Shown here: positions 1 to 5,617 of the stretch, one piece after another
Layout of the letters: the number at the start of each line of letters is the position of its first letter
Position numbering within the stretch: position 1 is the stretch's first letter
Source of the DNA: an uncultured Geobacter sp.
GTDB taxonomy: Bacteria > Desulfobacterota > Desulfuromonadia > Geobacterales > Geobacteraceae
DNA: 5,617 nt
Direction: 5' to 3'
NCBI GenBank assembly: GCA_937886325.1
Contig: CALABV010000213.1
Location: 1 to 5,617, forward strand
Made by a program: the position numbers and the translations under genes
The notes under the pieces: generated by a model
Told to the model about the DNA's origin: nothing
The model's database searches: none
Seen by the model: the letters and a program-made list of their open reading frames with translations, nothing else

Positions 1-1
1 G

Positions 2-3000
2 ACCGCCAAACGCGACGTCATGGAAGAGATTACCGACCATTTCCGCCGGGAACTCGGGCAGGAGTTGGAGGTCTTCGAGGGAGGCGTAGAACGGAACAAC
101 CTGTCTTTCGAGGTACAGCTGATCCAGGGAGCGGAGAAGTACGAACGCATCCACGAAATCCTGTCCAACCGACTCTCTCTGACGGAGATGGGTTCGGCGA
201 TCATCTACGCCGCCACGAGGAAGGAAACGGAGAACACCAGGGACTTTCTTCTCAAGAAAGGGTGGCCGGTCGAAGCCTTCCATGCCGGTCTGGAGGTGCC
301 GGAAAAGCAACGGGTCCAGGATGCGTTCATCAATGGCACAACACAGGTAATCTGCGCCACAAACGCCTTCGGCATGGGAATCGACAAGGACAACGTCCGG
401 CTGGTGATCCATGCGAACATCCCCGGGTCACTCGAAAATTACTTGCAGGAGGCCGGCCGGGCCGGGCGTGACACCAGGGATGCCGAGTGCGTGCTTCTGT
501 ACAGCGAGCAGGATGTTGAGACCCAATTCCAACTGGGAGCCATGTCGGAACTGACCCATCATGATATAAGCCAGATCCTGCGCGGGCTACGCCGGGCCAA
601 GCGGGGGCAAAACAACGAGATCGTTATTACCGCCGGGGAGCTGCTGCGGGACGAGCAGGTGCAGACCGGGTTTTCTACTGAAGACCAAATGGCCGATACC
701 AAGGTGAAGGTTGCGGTTGCCTGGCTGGAACAAGCCGGATTGGTCGAACGCAACCAGAACAATACCCGGGTATTCCAGGGCCGGCCGCTGATACGGAATC
801 TGCAAGAAGCAGAGGAGAAAATAGTACCCCTGAATCTCCCCGAAAAACGCAAGAAGCAATGGCTCGCTATCTTGCAGGCGCTGTTCAATGCCAGGAAAGA
901 CGAAGCGATCAGTGCCGATGAATTGGCTGAACTCCCCGAGTTCAAGGCAAAGGGGGATGCGTCTCACCCATCCCGTTCCATTGCCAGTGACACCCAGGTC
1001 ATACTGCGGGTGCTTCATGAAATGACAGACGCAGGATTGCTCAAACATGGGATTCTCCTGAACGCCTTTGTCCGGTACAAGGTCGGCGATCATTCCCGTC
1101 TGCGTTTCGACAGGGTCTGCATATTGGAACGGGCCATGCTTAAGCTGATGCAGGAGTCTGCGCCGGATGCCGAGGGGTGGCTTGATCTCTCCCTGAGGCG
1201 CCTGAATCAGCGCCTCGTCGATGAGGGGCATGCAAGCCTCCCGGAGCACCTACGTAACCTGCTGAAGAGCCTATCCCTTGATGGTAAAGGGCTGGCAGGG
1301 AACCGCGGAAGTCTTGAATTCCGCTATCTCGGACAGGACCACTACCGCATCAAACTAAACCGGGACTGGTCGGCACTTCTCGCTACCGCCGAGCGGAGAC
1401 GGGCTGTGGCGAAGGTCGCGCTGGACACCCTCTTCGTCAAGATCCAGGAAAACGCTGCGCCTAGCGCTGATCTGTTGGTCAATTTTTCTGTGGATGAAAT
1501 CGCTCTCGCCATCCGCAGTGACCTGATCCTAGCAGGCCAGGTCAAGGATGTTCTCGCGGCAATAGACTGTGCACTCCTGTTTCTCCACGAGCAAAAGGTT
1601 ATCATCCTCCAGCAGGGATTGGCGGTATTTCGACAGGCCATGACTATCCGCATCATGCCGGAGGAGATGAAGCGCCGGTATTCGAAGGGGGATTACAGTC
1701 CGCTGGAGCAGCATTACAAGGAACGCATTTTCCAGGTTCACGTCATAAACGAGTATGCCCGACTGGGACTGGAAAAGATAAAGCAGGCCCTTGAGCTTGT
1801 CGTCGCCTACTTCTCCCTGGACCGTGACAGTTTTGTCCGGCGCTATTTCGCCGGGAAAAGAGAGGTGGTTGAAAGGGCCACCAGCCAGGCGTCCTACCAC
1901 CGCATTGTCGATAATCTGGCAAACCATGTGCAGGTTGCTGTCGTGGCGGCACAGCCGGATGATAACATGCTGGTGCTAGCCGGCCCCGGTTCCGGCAAGA
2001 CTCGGGTGGTCGCTCACCGTTGCGCCTACCTGCTTCGGGTGAAGAGAGTACCGCCGCGCAGCATCCTGATTCTCTGCTTCAACCGCAATGCGGCGAACAC
2101 CTTGCGTCGCCGTCTTCTCGATCTGGCCGGTCCTGACGCGAAGGGGGTCACCGTCCAGACCTATCACAGTCTCGCAATGAGGCTGACCGGGGCATCCTTT
2201 GCCGATCGTGCTGAACGGCGGAAAGTCGATGCGGAGGATTTTAAGACCGTTATTCGCGACGCCGTGCGCTTGCTGAACGGCGGGATCGTGTTGAACGGAC
2301 TGGAACGGGACGAACTCAGGGAGCGACTGCTGGCAGGCTATCGCTATATCCTTGTGGATGAGTACCAGGACATCGACCCAGATCAATATGAGCTGATCTC
2401 GGCCATTGCCGGCAGAACGCTAAACGACCCAGACAGCAAGCTGGCGCTTCTTGCGGTGGGAGATGACGACCAGAACATCTACACGTTTCGTGACGCTAAT
2501 GTAGGATTCATCAGGCAGTTCCAGGCAGACTACCAGGCGAAAACCTACTATCTTGTGGAAAACTACCGCTCCTCAGCCCACATACTTGCCGCGGCAAACT
2601 GCCTGATTGTCCATAACCGGGACCGGATGAAAACCGATCACGCAATTCGTATCAACAAGGGGAGGGACCGACTTCCGGCCGGCGGTCCATGGAAGGACCT
2701 CGATCCTGTGGCACAGGGGCGGGTTCAACTGCTGCAAGTAACCGACGCGGCACACCAGGCAATGGCTCTCGTGGCTGAGTTGACAAGGCTTAAGGAACGG
2801 AATCCATCCCTTAAATGGCATGACTGCGCCGTGTTGGCCAGAACTCGTGATGAGTTGGCCCCCATTCGAGCACTTTGCGAGCAGATGGGCATCCCTATAG
2901 TATGGGGGATCGATGAAAAGAAAACCCCGCCTCTTCACCGCATCCGCGAAATTCGCAAATTCTTCGCCGAACTGAAGGCCCGGAATGACGAGTTGCTGTC

Positions 3001-3820
3001 AGCCACAGACCTTCTGTCCAGGGTCAACGAACTGGCCGGGGCTTGGCTATGCACCATCTGGTGGGATCTTCTGAGGGGAATCCTTTACGAATTGCGGGAA
3101 GAAAGTGGTAACGCTCAACTACCAACGAACTACCTTTCAGAATATGTCCACGAAGCGCTAGCCGAACAGCGGCGCGACCAGGCAATCGGCACCGGCGTAT
3201 TCCTGAGCACGGTGCACTCCGCCAAGGGGATGGAGTTCCCCCATGTATTCGTCCCTGGAGGGGGCTGGCCAGGGGGAAAGAACCAACAGACGCAGGAGGA
3301 GGAACGGCGTGTCTACTATGTTGCCATGACCCGTGCAAAGGAGACCCTATGCCTCTTCGAAAGGGCGGATATTTCCAATCCGCATACGGCTTTCATCGAA
3401 GGAGACTTTCTCCTCAGACGCGATCCTCCTCTTGCAACGCCACCGGATGGAGTGGCGCTGCGTCGCCGATACGATATCCTGGGGATGGGGGACCTGTTCC
3501 TCGACTACGTCGGACGCAAACCCCAAGACGACCGCGTGCATGAGTCCCTTGCCGCGCTATATCCGGGTGATACGCTCCGACTGGCGCCGGCAGGTAAATA
3601 CATAGAACTGCGTGATGAGAAAGGAAATTGTGTGGCCCAGCTTTCTGAAAGCGCACGAACTACGTGGGGGGGAAGGTTGGACAGCGTGGAACGGATAGCC
3701 GTCCTTGCCATGGTGCAACGCCGTTCCGAGGATTCAGGAGAAGAGTACCGCGATCTATGCAAGTGCGAGCAATGGGAGGTTCCGGTCGCGGAAGTGAGCT
3801 ATTTTGCTTTGCAAAAATAA
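2..3820 (+). CDS. RecQ-family / UvrD-family fused ATP-dependent DNA helicase, 5' partial
   Basis: This is a two-motor DNA helicase cut by the left edge. The frame is open to base 2, reading TAKRDV before the first ATG at 20. TAK resembles the end of RecQ motif III, and the ATG has no ribosome binding site, so the true start is upstream. Numbering from that ATG, the RecQ C-terminal helicase lobe spans about 40-165: motif IV-like AIIYAATRK (60-68), CATNAFGMGIDK (112-123) and motif VI QEAGRAGRD (143-151). A winged-helix-like stretch follows at about 190-260. There is no RecQ zinc cysteine cluster. The second motor is a full UvrD/Rep type: Walker A AGPGSGKT (654-661), Ia ILILCFNRNAA (682-692), TYHSL (714-718), II DEYQD (780-784), III GDDDQNIYTFR (814-824), VENYRSS (846-852), CAVLARTR (936-943), V STVHSAKGMEF (1063-1073) and VI EEERRVYYVAMTRAKE (1093-1108). 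A tail of about 130 residues looks like a small beta domain. Such RecQ-UvrD fusions are, as I recall, known in bacteria. The precise role is unproven; DNA repair or recombination is inferred. Confidence 0.93.
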   Translation, partial: TAKRDVMEEITDHFRRELGQELEVFEGGVERNNLSFEVQLIQGAEKYERIHEILSNRLSLTEMGSAIIYAATRKETENTRDFLLKKGWPVEAFHAGLEVPEKQRVQDAFINGTTQVICATNAFGMGIDKDNVRLVIHANIPGSLENYLQEAGRAGRDTRDAECVLLYSEQDVETQFQLGAMSELTHHDISQILRGLRRAKRGQNNEIVITAGELLRDEQVQTGFSTEDQMADTKVKVAVAWLEQAGLVERNQNNTRVFQGRPLIRNLQEAEEKIVPLNLPEKRKKQWLAILQALFNARKDEAISADELAELPEFKAKGDASHPSRSIASDTQVILRVLHEMTDAGLLKHGILLNAFVRYKVGDHSRLRFDRVCILERAMLKLMQESAPDAEGWLDLSLRRLNQRLVDEGHASLPEHLRNLLKSLSLDGKGLAGNRGSLEFRYLGQDHYRIKLNRDWSALLATAERRRAVAKVALDTLFVKIQENAAPSADLLVNFSVDEIALAIRSDLILAGQVKDVLAAIDCALLFLHEQKVIILQQGLAVFRQAMTIRIMPEEMKRRYSKGDYSPLEQHYKERIFQVHVINEYARLGLEKIKQALELVVAYFSLDRDSFVRRYFAGKREVVERATSQASYHRIVDNLANHVQVAVVAAQPDDNMLVLAGPGSGKTRVVAHRCAYLLRVKRVPPRSILILCFNRNAANTLRRRLLDLAGPDAKGVTVQTYHSLAMRLTGASFADRAERRKVDAEDFKTVIRDAVRLLNGGIVLNGLERDELRERLLAGYRYILVDEYQDIDPDQYELISAIAGRTLNDPDSKLALLAVGDDDQNIYTFRDANVGFIRQFQADYQAKTYYLVENYRSSAHILAAANCLIVHNRDRMKTDHAIRINKGRDRLPAGGPWKDLDPVAQGRVQLLQVTDAAHQAMALVAELTRLKERNPSLKWHDCAVLARTRDELAPIRALCEQMGIPIVWGIDEKKTPPLHRIREIRKFFAELKARNDELLSATDLLSRVNELAGAWLCTIWWDLLRGILYELREESGNAQLPTNYLSEYVHEALAEQRRDQAIGTGVFLSTVHSAKGMEFPHVFVPGGGWPGGKNQQTQEEERRVYYVAMTRAKETLCLFERADISNPHTAFIEGDFLLRRDPPLATPPDGVALRRRYDILGMGDLFLDYVGRKPQDDRVHESLAALYPGDTLRLAPAGKYIELRDEKGNCVAQLSESARTTWGGRLDSVERIAVLAMVQRRSEDSGEEYRDLCKCEQWEVPVAEVSYFALQK

Positions 3821-3880
3821 GATAATGCTGTCATCTGGCAGGACTGGTGAATCTTTCCTATGAAATTTCGGAGTCTCTGA

Positions 3881-3887
3881 AAGGAGG
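3881..3887 (+). promoter_or_regulatory. Shine-Dalgarno site AAGGAGG for the patatin gene
   Basis: AAGGAGG is followed by GGG and ends six bases before the GTG at 3894. It is a near-perfect complement to the 16S rRNA 3' end at ideal spacing, and it decides the start codon. The next in-frame ATG (3957) has no comparable upstream site. The strength of the site may compensate for the GTG start. Confidence 0.85.
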
Positions 3888-3893
3888 GGGTAG

Positions 3894-5615
3894 GTGCACA
3901 TTCTCCGGCACGTTGTGACAATCGCTCGCTTCTCGTTATCTCTCTCGGAAGCTTTGATGAAGTGCCTGCCGGTTTTTGTTATCCAACTCCTGGCAATCTA
4001 TCCTCTGATAGCGGTCGGTCAGGGTCAGGAGGCAATGCGGGCGCTGCTTGACCCGGCATTAGCCAACATTTCCTGGTTTCTGTTCCCGATCTGCTTGGCC
4101 TATTCCTGCATTCTGACCGCTTTCTTCCTGTTTTTTCTCCTCGACAGATGGAATTATTGCGCGACTGACAGTGCCAGGGCATTCTGCAGGATATGGGTTC
4201 CTTCCATGTTGACGCTCTTCGTCGGCCTGTTGTGGCCTGTTGCTGTCGAGACAAGCTCGCGACAGAGTACTTTGTGGGACGCCTCCCTCGGTTTTCTGAT
4301 CGTAGTAGTAATTATGATCATGGTCGGTTGTGCATGGAAGCTGACGAAACCTGTTCCGTCCAGAAAAGTCATGGGCTTCATTGCTGCCGCCATAGCGATC
4401 CTTGTCGGACTCTGGATTCTCGGGCCAATACTTGCCTTCTACGGTGCAAGCATCCTCGCCATTACCGGTTTCTGCGCACTCATCTCCAGAGATTTCCGGG
4501 ATGACAACCCAGGCTTCAGACCTTGGGAATATGCGCATCGTGTCGGGATTGCTTTTGCAGTCATATCAGCCGCCAGCGTTTTCCTCCTTTCGCGAACCTC
4601 GGTCACACTTCGAATGTTTCTCGGCGCACCAACTATTATTGTGTGCGGATTCGCGTTCATTGTGGCCTTGGCCTTCATCGTCACTGCACTCTTGAGCCGA
4701 GTCTCATCGGTTCTTGTCCAATTGGCCTGGATGCTGATGATTGGCGTGGTATTTCTCTCACCCCTGAATCACGAGCCAATCCGAACGATCCAGGCATCTC
4801 CCAAGCTGCCACACCGCCGGCCCCCTTCTCAACACTTTATCGAGTGGCTGCGAAACCGTCCCCAGATTAGAGACAGTGCAGCTCCTTACCCCGTCTTCTT
4901 TGTTGCGGCTCAGGGAGGCGGCGTTCGGGCTGCCTACTGGACCTCAACGTTGCTTGCGGGTCTTGAAGAACGGTATCCGGGCTTTTCCGACCACATCTAT
5001 GCCATCAGCGGCGTCTCGGGTGGGAGCGTCGGCGGGGCTCTCTTCACGTCCTTGTATCGCGATAAGCTCATTAATGGCGATACGAAGTGCGCTCCACTTG
5101 AGGCTGGTGGAAAACAAGGATTGCGGCCTTGTGCTTCGTACATCTTCCGATGGGATTTTCTCGGCCCTCCGCTTTCCGGCTTCCTTCTTAATGATATCCC
5201 TTTTGGCTGGTACGGAGTGCGTCGGGCGTCATACCTCGAACAGGGGCTCGAAAGTGCATGGTTTGGTAGCATGAATACGAGACTATTCGAGATGCCTTTC
5301 CAGGCTATGTGGCTGGAGCGCCCGTATCAAGTGCCTTCGCTCATATTGAACACTACATCAGCTGATGATGGCCGCCGGATTGTAGTTTCGAATCTTCAGG
5401 CCAAGGGTGAACTGACCGATGAGCCGGATGTCGAGGAATTATTGAGAAAGCCTCTCCGACTCAGTACGGCAACATTCCTGAGCGCCCGCTTTCCCATAAT
5501 CAGCCCGGTTGCGGTTGGGAATTCACCCGAGCATGGCGCCATCCGTCTGGTTGACGGCGGGTATATGAACTACCCGCCACTAAACTGCGCCGCTGATGGA
5601 ACGGCTTCGTTGTAG
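3894..5615 (+). CDS. Membrane-anchored patatin-like phospholipase family protein
   Basis: This is a predicted lipid acyl hydrolase of 573 residues using the patatin Ser-Asp dyad. The start is GTG at 3894, chosen for the AAGGAGG six bases upstream. Residues 1-290 are very hydrophobic, with roughly eight or nine membrane segments (about 24-43, 59-82, 99-118, 128-149, 160-197 as one or two, 216-234, 243-268, 272-290). A basic linker (about 297-327) leads to the patatin domain. This domain shows the oxyanion loop GGGVR (341-345), the nucleophile elbow GVSGG with Ser375, and the DGG motif with Asp554. ILNTTSADDGRR (484-495) and LSARFPIISP (529-538) match, from memory, a bacterial patatin subgroup with membrane N-termini. 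All catalytic residues are present, so activity is plausible, but the substrate is unknown. The protein ends 17 residues after DGG, which seems short, and truncation or frameshift is possible. The gap to the upstream helicase is 73 bases on the same strand, so co-transcription is possible. The family call is firm; the cellular role is not known. Confidence 0.88.
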   Translation: MHILRHVVTIARFSLSLSEALMKCLPVFVIQLLAIYPLIAVGQGQEAMRALLDPALANISWFLFPICLAYSCILTAFFLFFLLDRWNYCATDSARAFCRIWVPSMLTLFVGLLWPVAVETSSRQSTLWDASLGFLIVVVIMIMVGCAWKLTKPVPSRKVMGFIAAAIAILVGLWILGPILAFYGASILAITGFCALISRDFRDDNPGFRPWEYAHRVGIAFAVISAASVFLLSRTSVTLRMFLGAPTIIVCGFAFIVALAFIVTALLSRVSSVLVQLAWMLMIGVVFLSPLNHEPIRTIQASPKLPHRRPPSQHFIEWLRNRPQIRDSAAPYPVFFVAAQGGGVRAAYWTSTLLAGLEERYPGFSDHIYAISGVSGGSVGGALFTSLYRDKLINGDTKCAPLEAGGKQGLRPCASYIFRWDFLGPPLSGFLLNDIPFGWYGVRRASYLEQGLESAWFGSMNTRLFEMPFQAMWLERPYQVPSLILNTTSADDGRRIVVSNLQAKGELTDEPDVEELLRKPLRLSTATFLSARFPIISPVAVGNSPEHGAIRLVDGGYMNYPPLNCAADGTASL

Positions 5616-5617
5616 TG

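Noticed and set aside
20..22. ATG at 20 as the true start of the helicase
   Set aside because: The frame is open upstream and reads RecQ-like TAKRDV, there is no ribosome binding site, and a start here would leave the RecQ motor without its ATP-binding lobe.
587..1249. 220-residue minus-strand open frame inside the helicase gene
   Set aside because: It lies opposite a strongly conserved coding region, resembles no protein family I recognise, and is the usual antisense shadow of GC-rich coding sequence.
3802..3816. Small inverted repeat TTTTGC-TTT-GCAAAA at the end of the helicase gene
   Set aside because: The stem is six pairs, mostly A-T, overlaps the last codons and has no U-run after it. 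It is too weak to call a terminator.
3835..3864. Possible promoter CTGGCA ... TATGAA with an 18-base spacer in the intergenic gap
   Set aside because: Each box matches the consensus at only four of six positions. Such matches are common by chance and there is no supporting evidence.
3860..3880. Tiny reading frame MKFRSL whose stop abuts the Shine-Dalgarno of the patatin gene
   Set aside because: It has no ribosome binding site of its own and shows no attenuation structure or regulatory residue pattern. It is most likely chance.
4059..4538. 159-residue minus-strand open frame inside the patatin gene
   Set aside because: Its composition (polar, Glu/Arg/Gln-rich) is what the complement of hydrophobic membrane codons gives. 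No recognisable domain is present.

Overview
The window holds two same-strand genes and almost nothing else. Positions 2-3820 carry the 3' portion of a very large gene for a double helicase. The second half of a RecQ-type superfamily 2 (SF2) motor is followed by a winged-helix-like linker region and then a complete UvrD/Rep-type superfamily 1 (SF1) motor. The gene runs off the left edge, so the RecQ Walker A and DEAH motifs lie outside the window. Positions 3894-5615 carry a patatin-like lipid hydrolase with a long multi-spanning membrane region in front of its catalytic domain. Its stop codon lies two bases before the right edge.

The 73-base gap (3821-3893) contains a strong Shine-Dalgarno sequence, AAGGAGG, six bases before a GTG start. 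I see no convincing terminator or promoter in it. The two genes could be co-transcribed, but this is not shown. There are no tRNA or rRNA genes, CRISPR arrays, insertion sequences or long repeats. The many other open frames on both strands are shadows of these two GC-rich genes.

The moderately high GC content, strong AGGAGG-type ribosome binding site and protein families suggest a Gram-negative bacterium, perhaps a proteobacterium or a Geobacter-like Desulfuromonadota member. This is a weak inference because no lineage marker is present.

The helicase fusion would act on DNA in the cytoplasm (repair, recombination or accessory genome maintenance). The patatin protein would act on lipids at the membrane. 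Nothing in the sequence proves a functional link. The most notable points are the SF2-SF1 helicase fusion without the usual RecQ zinc cysteines, the membrane-embedded patatin of uncertain topology, and the abrupt end of the patatin protein 17 residues after its catalytic DGG motif.
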